A stretch of 64,000 nt of DNA from Methylobacterium sp. J-077 (GTDB lineage Bacteria > Pseudomonadota > Alphaproteobacteria > Rhizobiales > Beijerinckiaceae), in the NCBI RefSeq assembly GCF_022829365.1, contig NZ_JAKSYJ010000114.1, positions 210,711 to 274,710 on the forward strand, given 5' to 3'. The first letter of the stretch is position 1; every line of letters begins with the position of its first letter. The notes beneath the pieces were generated by a model. The model saw only the letters and a list, made by a program, of their open reading frames with translations, ran no database searches and was not told the origin of the DNA. Positions 50,333 to 59,695 of the stretch are shown piece after piece. The position numbers and the translations under genes are program-made.

Positions 50333-51564
50333 GCACCCTCCCGGGCATTGGTGTAACGCCCGAATTCGAGTCGGGCGATGGAGCGGTTGTGCACCTCGTC
50401 CGGCCCGTCGGCCAGCCGCAGAGTTCGGATATGGGCGTACATCTTGGCCAGTCCGAAATCCTCGGACACGCCGGCGCCGCCATGGGCCTGGATCGCGTCG
50501 TCGATCACCTGGAGGGCGATCCGCGGGGCCGCGACCTTGATCATGGCGATCTCGAGCTTCGCCCCCTTGGCACCGACCTTGTCCATCATGTCGGCGGCCT
50601 TCAGGCAGAGCAGCCGGGTCATCTCGATGTCGATCCGCGCCTCCGCGACCCGCTGCTCCCAGACAGATTGCTCGCTGATCCGCTTGCCGAAGGCGACCCG
50701 CGAGACCAGGCGCCGGGCCATGGCCTCGAGCGCCGCCTCGGCCACCCCGATGGTGCGCATGCAATGGTGGATGCGCCCCGGCCCGAGCCGCCCCTGCGCG
50801 ATCTCGAAGCCGCGCCCCTCACCGAGGATCAGGTTCTCGGCCGGGACGCGCACGTTCTCCAGCACCACCTCGCCGTGGCCTTTGGGCGCGTCCTCGTAGC
50901 CGAAGACCGGCAGCAGGCGCTCGACCCGCAGGCCGGGCGTGTCCATGGGCACGAGGATCTGCGATTGCTGCCGGTGCCGGGGGGCGTCAGGATCGGTCTT
51001 GCCCATCAGGATCGCGATCCTGCAGCGCGGGTCGCCGACGCCGGTGGACCACCATTTGCGCCCGTCGATGACGTAATGCGCGCCGTCCCGGCGGATCGCG
51101 GTCTCGATGTTGGTGGCGTCCGAGGAGGCCACGTCCGGCTCGGTCATCAGGAAGGCCGAGCGGATCTGCCCGTCCATCAGCGGCCGCAGCCAGGCCTCCT
51201 TCTGGGCCGGGCTGCCGTAGCGGTGCAGCACCTCCATGTTACCGGTATCCGGCGCGGCGCAGTTGAAGACCTCCGAGGCGATCCCGACCTTGCCCATCGC
51301 CTCGGCGCAGAGCGCGTAATCGAGGTTGGTCAGGCCGGCGCCGCGGTATTCATGGGTGTCGTGCTCGGGGGAGGGCGGCAGGAACAGGTTCCACAGGCCC
51401 TCGCCGCGGGCCATGTCCTTGAGGCGCTCCATCGTGGGCGCGGGTTCGCGGCTCGCCGCGCGCTCGGCCGCGACCGCAGCGGCGGCCGGCAGGATCGCGT
51501 CGGCGATGAAGGCGCGCACGCGAGTTAGCCAGTGCGTCTGGGACTGGGAGAGGTTGAAATCCAC
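50329..51564 (-). CDS. Acyl-CoA dehydrogenase (ACAD10/11-LvaC type)
   Basis: 411 residues from a GTG at 51564 ([13 protein letters not shown]). A GTG at 51630 would add 22 residues that run up to a repeat, so it is less likely. FAD-binding features are [14 protein letters not shown] and [15 protein letters not shown]; the C-terminus has [15 protein letters not shown]. This branch lacks the usual catalytic-Glu sequence context and, with its kinase partner, is linked to 4-hydroxyacyl-CoA conversion. The gene follows a dispersed palindrome. Confidence 0.9.
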   Translation of the reverse strand: MDFNLSQSQTHWLTRVRAFIADAILPAAAAVAAERAASREPAPTMERLKDMARGEGLWNLFLPPSPEHDTHEYRGAGLTNLDYALCAEAMGKVGIASEVFNCAAPDTGNMEVLHRYGSPAQKEAWLRPLMDGQIRSAFLMTEPDVASSDATNIETAIRRDGAHYVIDGRKWWSTGVGDPRCRIAILMGKTDPDAPRHRQQSQILVPMDTPGLRVERLLPVFGYEDAPKGHGEVVLENVRVPAENLILGEGRGFEIAQGRLGPGRIHHCMRTIGVAEAALEAMARRLVSRVAFGKRISEQSVWEQRVAEARIDIEMTRLLCLKAADMMDKVGAKGAKLEIAMIKVAAPRIALQVIDDAIQAHGGAGVSEDFGLAKMYAHIRTLRLADGPDEVHNRSIARLEFGRYTNAREGA

Positions 51565-51630
51565 GGCGTCCGCTCCGCTTAGGCCCAGCGCCGGATGTGA
51601 CGCCTCGATGACCTCGTCCGTCCAACCCAC

Positions 51631-51756
51631 CCCCTCGTCCTGAGGTGCCCGGCGATCGCAGATCGCCGGGCCTCGAAGGAGCCCTCCAGCCCGCTCGCGA
51701 TCCCTGGAGGCCTCCTTCGAGGGCTACGCTGCGCTCCGCCACCTCAGGATGAGGGG
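51631..51756. repeat. Dispersed long palindrome, copy 3, upstream of the acyl-CoA dehydrogenase
   Basis: Complete copy: CCCCTCGTCCTGAGGTGCCC, CTCGAAGGAGCCCTCC, CCTCCTTCGAGG, CACCTCAGGATGAGGGG. It contains an additional short hairpin (GGCGATCGCAGATCGCC). It lies between the LivG-LivF fusion and the acyl-CoA dehydrogenase gene, both leftward, and may affect readthrough between them. Confidence 0.87.
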
Positions 51757-51779
51757 ATGGGTGGGATGCGCGGGATCCC

Positions 51780-53291
51780 TCACAAATACTTCGCCCCCAT
51801 CTCGCCGGCGAACCGGTCCGGCGGGCCTTCCCAGACGATGCGGGCCTGTTCCAGAACGTAGACCCGGTCGGCATGGGGGAGCGCGAAGGTGACGTTCTGC
51901 TCGCCGAGCAGCACCGTGATCGGCGTGGTCTGACGCAGGCGCTCCAGGGCCTTCGACAGCAGTTCCAGGATGACGGGTGCGAGGCCGAGCGTCGGCTCGT
52001 CGAGGATCAGCAGGCGCGGGCGCATCATCAGGGCGCGGGCGATGGTCAGCATCTGCTGCTCGCCGCCGGACAGCGTCCGGGCGGTCTGCCCCTCGCGGGC
52101 CTTGAGGATCGGGAACAGCTCGTAGAGCCACTCCCGCTGCTTGGCGCTCTCGGCCTTGGGGAAGTGCTGGCCGCCGAGATCGAGGTTCTCGCGCACGTTG
52201 AGGTCGCCGAACAGCTCGCGGGTCTCAGGCACCTGGACGATGCCGGCCCGGGCGATGGCGGCCGGCTTCATCCGGGCGAGGTCCCGTCCGTCGAACCGGA
52301 TCGTGCCCGTATGCGGGACCAGCCCCGAGATGGCGTTGAACAGGGTGGTCTTGCCCGCCCCGTTGAGGCCCACCACCGAGACGAACTCGCCCTCGTGGAT
52401 GTGGATCGCGGCGCCGCGTAGCGCCTGCGCCTTGCCGTAGAGCACGTCGACGCCCTCGACGGTCAGCAGCGAATCCGGCTTGAACGCCGCCTCGGGCCGG
52501 GCCGCCGTCTCGATGCTGCCGCCGAGATAGACCCGCCGCACGGTCGGGTCGGCCATCACGGATTCCGCCGAGCCCTCGGCGATGCGCTCGCCGAGATACA
52601 TGGCGAACACCCGGTCCACGAGGGCCGCGACGCTCTTCACGTTGTGGTCGACGAGGAGCACGGCCTTGCCCTCGTCGCGAAACCCCCAGATCAGCTCGGA
52701 GAAGGAAGCGACCTCGCCGCCGGTGAGGCCTGCGAATGGTTCGTCGACCAGCACCACCTTCGGATCGCGGGCGATGGCCTTGGCGAGCTCCAGCCGGCGC
52801 AGGTCCGCGAAGGGCAAGGTGCCGGGGCGCCGGTCGGCCACCGCGCCGAGGCCGACGCGCTCGGCGATTTCTTTTGCGCGGCGCGCGACGTGGGGATCCG
52901 CGGCCAGGCGGAGCAGGCTGTCGGGCAGGAGCGCGAGGCTGATGTTCTCCAGCACGGTCTGCCGCTGGAGCGGCCGCGCGTGCTGGAACACGAGGCCGAT
53001 GCCCGAGCGGGCGACCCGGTGCGCCGGCAGCCCGCCGATCTCGGCGCCGTCCAGGCGGATCGAGCCGGCGCTCGGCCGCTCCAGCCCCATGATCAGCTTC
53101 ATCACGGTGGACTTGCCCGAGCCGTTCGGCCCGATCAGCCCCAGGATCTCGCCGGGCCGGAGGTCCAGGTCGATGTCTTTGACGGCGACGAGGCCGCCGA
53201 AGCGCTTGGTCAGGCCGCGCACGGTGAGGCAGGGTTCGGCGCGGGCGGGGGACACGGCGCGCGGCGGCGCGGGCCTGACGGCGACGGTCAT
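51780..53291 (-). CDS. Fused LivG-LivF ABC transporter ATPase
   Basis: 503 residues with two ATP-binding domains in one chain. N half (about 20-255): Walker A GPNGSGKST, LVDEPFAGL, but the ABC signature is degenerate (LPFADLRRLELAKA). C half (about 270-503): GLNGAGKTT, a perfect LSGGEQQM and LILDEPTLGLAP. LivG and LivF are normally separate. A short linker (SIETAARPEAAFKPD) joins them. The ATG overlaps the livM stop. Confidence 0.93.
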   Translation of the reverse strand: MTVAVRPAPPRAVSPARAEPCLTVRGLTKRFGGLVAVKDIDLDLRPGEILGLIGPNGSGKSTVMKLIMGLERPSAGSIRLDGAEIGGLPAHRVARSGIGLVFQHARPLQRQTVLENISLALLPDSLLRLAADPHVARRAKEIAERVGLGAVADRRPGTLPFADLRRLELAKAIARDPKVVLVDEPFAGLTGGEVASFSELIWGFRDEGKAVLLVDHNVKSVAALVDRVFAMYLGERIAEGSAESVMADPTVRRVYLGGSIETAARPEAAFKPDSLLTVEGVDVLYGKAQALRGAAIHIHEGEFVSVVGLNGAGKTTLFNAISGLVPHTGTIRFDGRDLARMKPAAIARAGIVQVPETRELFGDLNVRENLDLGGQHFPKAESAKQREWLYELFPILKAREGQTARTLSGGEQQMLTIARALMMRPRLLILDEPTLGLAPVILELLSKALERLRQTTPITVLLGEQNVTFALPHADRVYVLEQARIVWEGPPDRFAGEMGAKYL

Positions 53292-54208
53292 CGCGCTCTC
53301 CGGACGGATGCGAGGCCGAGCAGCCCCGAGGGCACGAACAGGATGACGAGGAGCGCCACCGCCGAGACCACGAAGGTCGAGAGCGCGCCGAGCGGCCGCA
53401 GCAGCTCGCCCGCGGCGATCAGGAACACCGCCCCCAGCGCCGCGCCCACGATGGTCCGGCGCCCGCCGAGCACCGCCGCGATGATCACCTGCACGCCCAC
53501 CGCGGTGTCGATCAGCGTGCCGACCGAGGCGGTGCCCATGTAGAAGACCACCAGCCCGCCCGCGAGGCCCGAGAAGGCGGCGCTGACCGCGAAGGCCGCG
53601 AGCTTGTGCTTGGCGACGTTGAAGCCGAGCGCCCCGGTCACGATCGGGTCCTGGCCGGCGGCCTGGAGGATCAGCCCCACGGGCGAGCGGGCGATGGCGG
53701 TGAGCACCAGCCCGGCGAAGGCCATGAAGCCGAGCGCGATCCAGTAATTGGTGTCGGCGTCGATGGAGATCACGTCCGGCACCGTGAGCCCGATCTCGCC
53801 GCCGGTAATCCCGGAGAACACCACGATCATGTTCTGCAGGAGCAGGACCGCGACCAGGGTGATCAGCCCGAAATACGGCCCGCGCACCTTCAGGGCCGGA
53901 AGCGCCAGGGCCATCCCGCCGACCACCGCCAGCACCGTCCCGGCTGCCAGGCAATAGGGAATCGGCACGTCGTAGCGGTTGTTGAGAATGCCGGCGCCGT
54001 AGGCCCCGAGCCCGATCAGGAAGGTCGGGCCGAAATTGACCTCCCCGGCGAAGCCGAAGAGCAGGTCCCAGGCCATGGCGAACACGCCGAAGTAATACGC
54101 GATGGTGAGGAGCCCGAGGATGTAGCCCGAGACCCACCAGGGCAGGAACGCGGCCAGGGCGAGGGCCAGGAGCGCGACCCAGAAGCCCGGGGTGGTGAGG
54201 AGCTTCAT
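53288..54208 (-). CDS. livM: Branched-chain-type ABC permease LivM
   Basis: 306 residues from the ATG 54208; a longer frame to 54265 would run toward repeat sequence. About nine membrane helices with the family stretch GFAGEVNFGPTFLIGLGAYG and the coupling region GRRTIVGAALGA. It works with LivH to move an amino acid or other carboxylate across the inner membrane. Confidence 0.9.
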   Translation of the reverse strand: MKLLTTPGFWVALLALALAAFLPWWVSGYILGLLTIAYYFGVFAMAWDLLFGFAGEVNFGPTFLIGLGAYGAGILNNRYDVPIPYCLAAGTVLAVVGGMALALPALKVRGPYFGLITLVAVLLLQNMIVVFSGITGGEIGLTVPDVISIDADTNYWIALGFMAFAGLVLTAIARSPVGLILQAAGQDPIVTGALGFNVAKHKLAAFAVSAAFSGLAGGLVVFYMGTASVGTLIDTAVGVQVIIAAVLGGRRTIVGAALGAVFLIAAGELLRPLGALSTFVVSAVALLVILFVPSGLLGLASVRRAR

Positions 54209-54270
54209 GGGGCTTGCCTCGACGGTGAAACGACCGGCCTCACCCGGCGCCGAGACCCATCCCATCCAAA

Positions 54271-54386
54271 CCCCTCATCCTGAGGTGCCGCATCAGCGGC
54301 CTCGAAGGAGGACTCCAGGGATCGCGCGGCCTGCTGGAGGGCTCCTTCGAGGCCTCCGCTGCGCTCCGGCACCTCAGGATGAGGGC
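54271..54386. repeat. Dispersed long palindrome, copy 4, between livH and livM
   Basis: Complete outer arms (CCCCTCATCCTGAGGTGCCG and CGGCACCTCAGGATGAGGG), but the inner loop is inverted compared with copies 1-3: GACTCCAGGGATCGCGCGGCCTGCTGGAGG here versus CTCCAGCC-GCGCGATCCCTGGAG in the others. Inversion of the loop between two perfect arms suggests flipping by recombination or copying of a hairpin. Confidence 0.87.
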
Positions 54387-54419
54387 GCGGGTTGGGGACG
54401 TTTGGGGTGGAAAAAACCA

Positions 54420-55295
54420 TTACCGCCGCCCCAGCAGGCCCTGCGGGCGCAGGTACATCACGGCCACGAGCAGCAGTAGCGCCGGGATCACCCGGTAAGC
54501 CGGGGAGATCAGGTAGGCGGTGGCGGTCTCGAGATAGCCGACCACATAGGCCGCGATCAGCGAGCCGGTGACGCTGCCGAGCCCCCCCAGCACCACGATC
54601 GAGAAGGCGCTCGCGGTGAGCGGCCCCACCGAGTAGGACGAGACCCCCAAAAACATCCCGAGCAGCACCCCGGCGATGCCGGCGAGCAACCCGTAGATCG
54701 CCCAGACCGCGACGTAGATCCGCGCCATGTCGTGGCCGAGCAGCGTGACCCCGCGGGGGTTCATGGAGGCGGCGAGCAGGACCTTGCCGGCCCGCGCCTT
54801 GTTCACGAACACCCATAGCAGGCCGATCACGATCCAGCAGATCACCGCGGTGAAGATCTCGTTCCTCGGGGTGCGGACCCCGGCGATCTCGATCACGCCC
54901 TCGACGATCGGCAGCACGGTCTTCGGGTTGTCGGTGAAGAAGTAGGCGACCAGCTCCTGGATCATGATCCCCCAGAGCAGGGTGCCGGTGAGCACGAAGA
55001 TCTCTTTTTCCTCGCGCGGGATCGCCTTGCTGCGCTCGATCGGGGCGACGATGGCGAAATAGGTCACCAGGGCGGCGGCCAGGCCGCACAGGATGCCGAT
55101 GCCCGCGCCCGCGTAGGAGCCGAGGCCGAACTGGGCCGAGGCCGCCCAGGCGGCGACCGCGGCCATCACCATCAGCGCGCCGTGCGAGAGGTTGAGCACG
55201 CCGGAGACGCCGAAGATCAGGGTGAAGCCCATCGCGCCGAGCGCGTAGAGCGCCGAGATCGCGAAGCCGTCGACGAGGATCTGGAGCACGATCAT
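54420..55295 (-). CDS. livH: Branched-chain-type ABC permease LivH
   Basis: 291 residues, about eight membrane helices, with the conserved FGVSGVLNLSHGALMVMAA near the N-terminus and GGLGSVTGSLIAAYVVG near the C-terminus. It follows the substrate-binding protein gene after 24 bp. The gap to livM is filled by a repeat. Confidence 0.93.
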   Translation of the reverse strand: MIVLQILVDGFAISALYALGAMGFTLIFGVSGVLNLSHGALMVMAAVAAWAASAQFGLGSYAGAGIGILCGLAAALVTYFAIVAPIERSKAIPREEKEIFVLTGTLLWGIMIQELVAYFFTDNPKTVLPIVEGVIEIAGVRTPRNEIFTAVICWIVIGLLWVFVNKARAGKVLLAASMNPRGVTLLGHDMARIYVAVWAIYGLLAGIAGVLLGMFLGVSSYSVGPLTASAFSIVVLGGLGSVTGSLIAAYVVGYLETATAYLISPAYRVIPALLLLVAVMYLRPQGLLGRR

Positions 55296-55319
55296 TGTTT
55301 TGGGACTCTCGCGTCGCGA

Positions 55320-56579
55320 TTACTGGACCGCCGGCTTGACCGCGGGCGGGAGGACCAGCTTGCCGTTGGCCACCTCCGAGGGCCAGATCGCGACCTGCTT
55401 GCCGTTCTGCCACTGGCCGAGGACGCTGGTCATCAGGCCCGGGCCATACTTGATCGAGTGGGTGAAGGTCTCGTCCTTGCCGTAGAACGTGATGTGCCCG
55501 ACGGTGCCGACCCAGTCGGTCTTCTCCAGGGCGTCGACCAGCTTGTCCGCTTCCGTAGACCCGGCCCGCTTGATCGCCTCCGCGCTGTAATGCATCGCGT
55601 CGTAGGCCATGTAGCCGGCATAGGACGGCGCGCCGCCGAAGCGCTTGGTGAAGGCCTCGGCGAAGGGGATCGTCTTCTCGGTGAGCGCCACGCCCGGCAG
55701 CGCCACGCTGTCGAACAGCACGCCCTGCGTGCCGCCGTTGGTGTTGGCCCAGAAGCTCGAGGAGGTCGCCTGGCCGCTGATCCCGGTCATGGCGATCGGC
55801 ACCTGCTGGTTCTGCCACTGCACGGTGGGCTGCACGCCGACATGGGCGATGCCGGTGACGATCAGGTCGGGCTTGGCCGCCTCGATCTTGTTGTAGATCG
55901 GCGTGAAGTCGCCGGTGTCCGGCGAGAAGCGGACATGCTCCACGATCGTCAGGCCGGATTTCGGCAGGCATTCCTCGTAGGCGGCGTCGAGCGGCCGGGT
56001 CCAGGCCGCGTCCTCGCTCATGATCGCCGCGGTCTTGGCCTTCAGCAGCCCGACCAGGGCATCCTTGGCCGAGTCGCAGACCGCCTGCGCCAGGGCGTGC
56101 GAGGTCAGGTAGCCGTGGAAGACGTACTTGTTGCGCGCGTAGTCCTTGTGGACGGCGACGCTGATCTCGTTGGAGGCCGCCCCGGGGGTGATCATCGGGG
56201 TCTTGAGCCGGGCCGCCCAGGGCATCAGCGCGAGAACGACCTCGGAGATGTAGCTGGCGATGACGAGGTTGACCTTGTCCTCGCTGACCGCCCGCTGGAA
56301 CGCTCGGACCGCATCCGAAGCCGAACTCTTGTCGTCGTAGGTGACGATCTGGATCAGGCGCCCGTCGACGCCGCCCTTGGCGTTGATCTCGTCGGCGGCG
56401 AGCTGGACCGCCTGCGGGATCGAGGCCCCGGCCACCGACTGCGCCTCGGCGATCACCCCGACCTTGATCGGGTCGGCGGCGCGCGCCTGTCCCGAGACGA
56501 TCAACCCCGCCGCGAGCAGCATGGGCAGCCTGCGCCGAAGCGGGGCATGCCGAGCGACAAAGCGCGCGGTCTCGGACAT
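55320..56579 (-). CDS. Periplasmic substrate-binding protein of the Liv-type importer
   Basis: 419 residues. Signal peptide ending ARA-ADP (about residue 35). Mature type I periplasmic-binding fold (IKVGVIAEAQSVAG, then INAKGGVDGRLIQIV). It is the first gene of the importer operon. The binding pocket cannot be read, but the divergent BKACE-type genes suggest a betaine, beta-keto acid or aromatic acid rather than leucine. Confidence 0.9.
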   Translation of the reverse strand: MSETARFVARHAPLRRRLPMLLAAGLIVSGQARAADPIKVGVIAEAQSVAGASIPQAVQLAADEINAKGGVDGRLIQIVTYDDKSSASDAVRAFQRAVSEDKVNLVIASYISEVVLALMPWAARLKTPMITPGAASNEISVAVHKDYARNKYVFHGYLTSHALAQAVCDSAKDALVGLLKAKTAAIMSEDAAWTRPLDAAYEECLPKSGLTIVEHVRFSPDTGDFTPIYNKIEAAKPDLIVTGIAHVGVQPTVQWQNQQVPIAMTGISGQATSSSFWANTNGGTQGVLFDSVALPGVALTEKTIPFAEAFTKRFGGAPSYAGYMAYDAMHYSAEAIKRAGSTEADKLVDALEKTDWVGTVGHITFYGKDETFTHSIKYGPGLMTSVLGQWQNGKQVAIWPSEVANGKLVLPPAVKPAVQ

Positions 56580-56897
56580 CGGCGATTCCTCATCCCAGCG
56601 CCCGCATTTTTTATTCGCGGGCTTGGGACGGACTGTATCCGCGCCAAGCCGGATCACAAGGCCCGCATTGGGACCAGCCGGTGACGTTTCGGCCGAGTCG
56701 TTTTCCGCACGGGGTATCGACTCGCGCCGCCCGGGCCTAGGCTCCCGGCGGCTCCGCGAAATGCGGGGCCCGACGGCCTCGAAGAAGGGCGACGGACAGG
56801 TGAGGAACGCACGCTCGGCCGCGGCCGGGGTTCGCCCCGGGCCGCGGCCCCGGATTCCGGCGGATCGACCCGTGCTGTCGGCGCGGGGAACGCACGC
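56580..56897. promoter_or_regulatory. 318-bp divergent control region, importer operon and BKACE operon
   Basis: It lies between the substrate-binding protein (left) and the cyclase gene (right), so it must hold both promoters. The importer side has a less GC-rich patch near 56608-56640. No clear operator was found, and no regulator gene adjoins it. Confidence 0.5.
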
Positions 56898-57923
56898 ATG
56901 AGCCTGCGCTGGACCCGGCGGCCCGAGGGCTCGACCTGGGGGGATTTCGGCCCCGACGACGAGCGCGGGCGGCTGAACCTCCTGACTCCCGAGAAGGTCC
57001 GCCAGGGCGTCGCCGAGGTGCGCGAGGGCCTGACCTTCTGCCTCAGCCTGCCCTTGGACCTGCCCGGCGGCAACGTCCTCAACCCACGCCGCCACCCGCC
57101 GCAGATCACCCCGACCCGGCGGGCCAACGGCCGGCCGAACATGAACTTCCCGGTCTGCGAGGAGGTCGACGGCGCCACCGACGTGATCTGCGACGACCGC
57201 GCGCTGATCCACCTGCAATACTCGACGCAGTGGGATTCGCTCGCCCATGTCGGCTCGTTGTTCGATGCGGACGGCGGGGGCGCGGCGCCGACCTTCTACA
57301 ACGGTTTTCGCGGCGGCCGGGACATCGTCGGGCCGAGCACGCCCGAGGCGGCCGACCAGCCGTCCCGGGCGAAAAAGCTCGGGATCGAGCGGCTCGCCGA
57401 GGTGGGCATGCAGGGCCGCGCCGTGATGATCGACCTGCGCGCCCATCTCGGCGACGCCAAGGCCAAGGTCGGCTACGCCCAGCTCGCCCGGATCCTCGAG
57501 GCCGACAGCGTCGTGATCGAGCCCGGGGACATGGTCTGCCTGCATACGGGCTTCGCCGAGCGGCTGATCGCCATGGGCGGGGAGCCCGATCCGAAGCAGG
57601 TCCACAACCTCTGCGCCGGCCTCGACGGCCGGGACCCGCGGCTCCTCGACTGGATCACGCGCTCGGGCCTGTGCGCGCTGATCGCCGACAATTACGCCGT
57701 CGAAGCCTACCCGGCCGGGGCGGGGCCGGCCTGCTGCGCGACCCTGCCGCTCCACGAGCACTGCCTGTTCAAGCTCGGGGTCAATCTCGGCGAGCTGTGG
57801 CACCTGACGCCGCTGGCCAATTGGCTGCGCGCGCACGGCCGCAACCGGTTCCTGCTCACCGCGCCGCCGCTGCGCCTGCCCGGCGCGGTCGGCTCGCCGA
57901 CGACGCCGATCGCGACGGTCTGA
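56898..57923 (+). CDS. Cyclase-family hydrolase (kynurenine-formamidase-like)
   Basis: 341 residues. It has the metal-dependent cyclase features of the group: STQWDSLAHVG (about 112-122), a central DLRAHLG and the C-terminal LPLHEHCLFKLGVNLGELW. Such enzymes hydrolyse cyclic or formamide-type substrates. It leads a four-gene rightward set with a HAD-like enzyme, an SDR and a BKACE. Confidence 0.85.
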   Translation: MSLRWTRRPEGSTWGDFGPDDERGRLNLLTPEKVRQGVAEVREGLTFCLSLPLDLPGGNVLNPRRHPPQITPTRRANGRPNMNFPVCEEVDGATDVICDDRALIHLQYSTQWDSLAHVGSLFDADGGGAAPTFYNGFRGGRDIVGPSTPEAADQPSRAKKLGIERLAEVGMQGRAVMIDLRAHLGDAKAKVGYAQLARILEADSVVIEPGDMVCLHTGFAERLIAMGGEPDPKQVHNLCAGLDGRDPRLLDWITRSGLCALIADNYAVEAYPAGAGPACCATLPLHEHCLFKLGVNLGELWHLTPLANWLRAHGRNRFLLTAPPLRLPGAVGSPTTPIATV

Positions 57924-57933
57924 GGGAGACACC

Positions 57934-58884
57934 ATGGCGGAAATCGCGATCGTCGGCGGCGGCCTGATGGGGCACGGCATCGCCCTGGTGCTGGCGCTGC
58001 ACGGGCATGCCGTGCGGATCACCGACACGGATGCGCAGACCCGCGCCCGCGTGCCGACGCTCATGGCCTCGGCGCTGGCGACCCTGCAGGAGGCCGGCGC
58101 CGCCCCGGAGGGGTGGGACTCCGCCCGGCTCGCCCAGGCCGTCCGCGTCGAGGCCGAACTGGAGCCCGCGGTGACCGGCACCGGCCTGGTCATCGAGGCG
58201 ATCACCGAGAATCCGGAGGCCAAGCGGGGGCTGTTCGCCGAACTGGACCGGCTCTGCACCGCCGATACGATCCTGGCCAGCAACACCAGCTACCTCGACG
58301 TCTTTCCGCTGATCCCGGAAGCCCGGCAGGCGCGGGCGCTGGTGATGCACTGGTACACGCCGCCCTACATCGTCGACCTCGTCGACGTGGTCCCGGGCCC
58401 CGGCACCGATCCGGCCGTGGTCGCGGCGATGCGCGATCTGGTGCTCGGCCTCGGGCAGGTGCCGATCGTGCTCAAGCGCTTCGTCCCGGGCTATGTCGCC
58501 AACCGGATCCAGTCGGCGATCAGCGCCGTGGTGTACGAGCTTCTCGACGCCGGCATCGCGGCGCCCCGGGAGATCGACGACGCGATCATCCACGGCCTGT
58601 CCCTGCGCATCCCGATCCTCGGCCACCTCGCCAAGGCCGATTTCACCGGGCTGGATCTGGCGCAGCGCGCCCTAGCCAATGCTGGCCACACGCCGCAGGG
58701 CGCACCGATGCGCTCACAAACCCTGGACGCGCTCTGCGCCGCGGGCCGGACCGGGGTGATGGCGGGGCGCGGATATTTCGACTGGGGCGGGCGCGAACCC
58801 GAGGACCTGTTCCGCGAGCGCGACCGCAAGCTCCTGGCACTCAAACGCGCCATGGCCGGGATCGGCCGGATGGAGGGCACATGA
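57934..58884 (+). CDS. 3-hydroxyacyl-CoA dehydrogenase-like (or carnitine-dehydrogenase-like) enzyme
   Basis: 316 residues. NAD-binding motif IVGGGLMGHGIA (about 5-16), ASNTSYLDV in place of the usual SNTS region, and a C-terminal helical domain. L-carnitine dehydrogenases belong to the same family. With a BKACE downstream, an enzyme that oxidises a 3-hydroxy acid to the 3-keto acid is expected. It overlaps the SDR by 4 bp. Confidence 0.88.
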   Translation: MAEIAIVGGGLMGHGIALVLALHGHAVRITDTDAQTRARVPTLMASALATLQEAGAAPEGWDSARLAQAVRVEAELEPAVTGTGLVIEAITENPEAKRGLFAELDRLCTADTILASNTSYLDVFPLIPEARQARALVMHWYTPPYIVDLVDVVPGPGTDPAVVAAMRDLVLGLGQVPIVLKRFVPGYVANRIQSAISAVVYELLDAGIAAPREIDDAIIHGLSLRIPILGHLAKADFTGLDLAQRALANAGHTPQGAPMRSQTLDALCAAGRTGVMAGRGYFDWGGREPEDLFRERDRKLLALKRAMAGIGRMEGT

Positions 58885-59639
58885 TCGGCGCGGACCTGTC
58901 CGGACGGCGCATCCTCGTCACCGGCGCTTCCTCGGGCATCGGGCTGGCGACGGTGACCCTGTTCGCCCGCAACGGCGCAAGCGTGGCCCTGAACCACCTG
59001 CCCGACGACCCCCGCGGCCCCGCGGAGGCCGAACGTCTCGCCGCCGAGGGCTTGGCCGTGATGGCGTTGCCCGGGGACGTGTCGCGGCCCGGAGAGGCGG
59101 AGGCGATGGTGACGGCCGGGATCGCGGCGCTGGGGGGCCTCGACGTGCTGGTCAACAATGCCGGGACCTCCGGCACCACGGCGCCGATCGCCTTCGAGGA
59201 TCTCGACGCCATGACGGAGGATTTTTGGGCCACGATCCTGGCGACGAACCTCCTTGGCCCGTACCGGTGCGCCAGAGCCGCGGCGGCGAGTCTCAAAGAA
59301 AGCCGCGGGGCGATCGTCAGCACCGCCTCGGTGGCGGGACTCGGGCGGCGGGGCTCCTCGATCGCCTACTCGGCCAGCAAGGCCGGCCTGATCAACCTCA
59401 CCCGCAGCCTCGCCCGGGCGCTGGCGCCGGACGTGCGCGTCAACGCCGTCGCCCCCGGCCTCGTCGCCACCCCGTGGACAGAGCCGTGGCCGGAGGCGCG
59501 CAAGGCCGCGACGGTGCAGCACACGATGCTGCGCCGCATGGCCCGGCCCGACGACATCGCCGAGACGATCTTCTTCCTGGCCGCGGGCGCCGCCTACATC
59601 ACCGGCGAGACCATCACGGTCGATGGCGGGGCGATGTAG
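58881..59639 (+). CDS. Short-chain dehydrogenase/reductase (FabG-like)
   Basis: 252 residues. Cofactor motif TGASSGIGLA (14-23), NNAGTS (about 93-98), Ser and YSASK at the active site. It overlaps the HAD-like gene (ATGA). Probably a second oxidation or reduction step of the same pathway. Confidence 0.92.
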   Translation: MIGADLSGRRILVTGASSGIGLATVTLFARNGASVALNHLPDDPRGPAEAERLAAEGLAVMALPGDVSRPGEAEAMVTAGIAALGGLDVLVNNAGTSGTTAPIAFEDLDAMTEDFWATILATNLLGPYRCARAAAASLKESRGAIVSTASVAGLGRRGSSIAYSASKAGLINLTRSLARALAPDVRVNAVAPGLVATPWTEPWPEARKAATVQHTMLRRMARPDDIAETIFFLAAGAAYITGETITVDGGAM

Positions 59640-59695
59640 CAGGGCTCGTCCACACGCGGGAAGGCAACGTCAGGATCAGGGCCAGGGAGCAAAGA

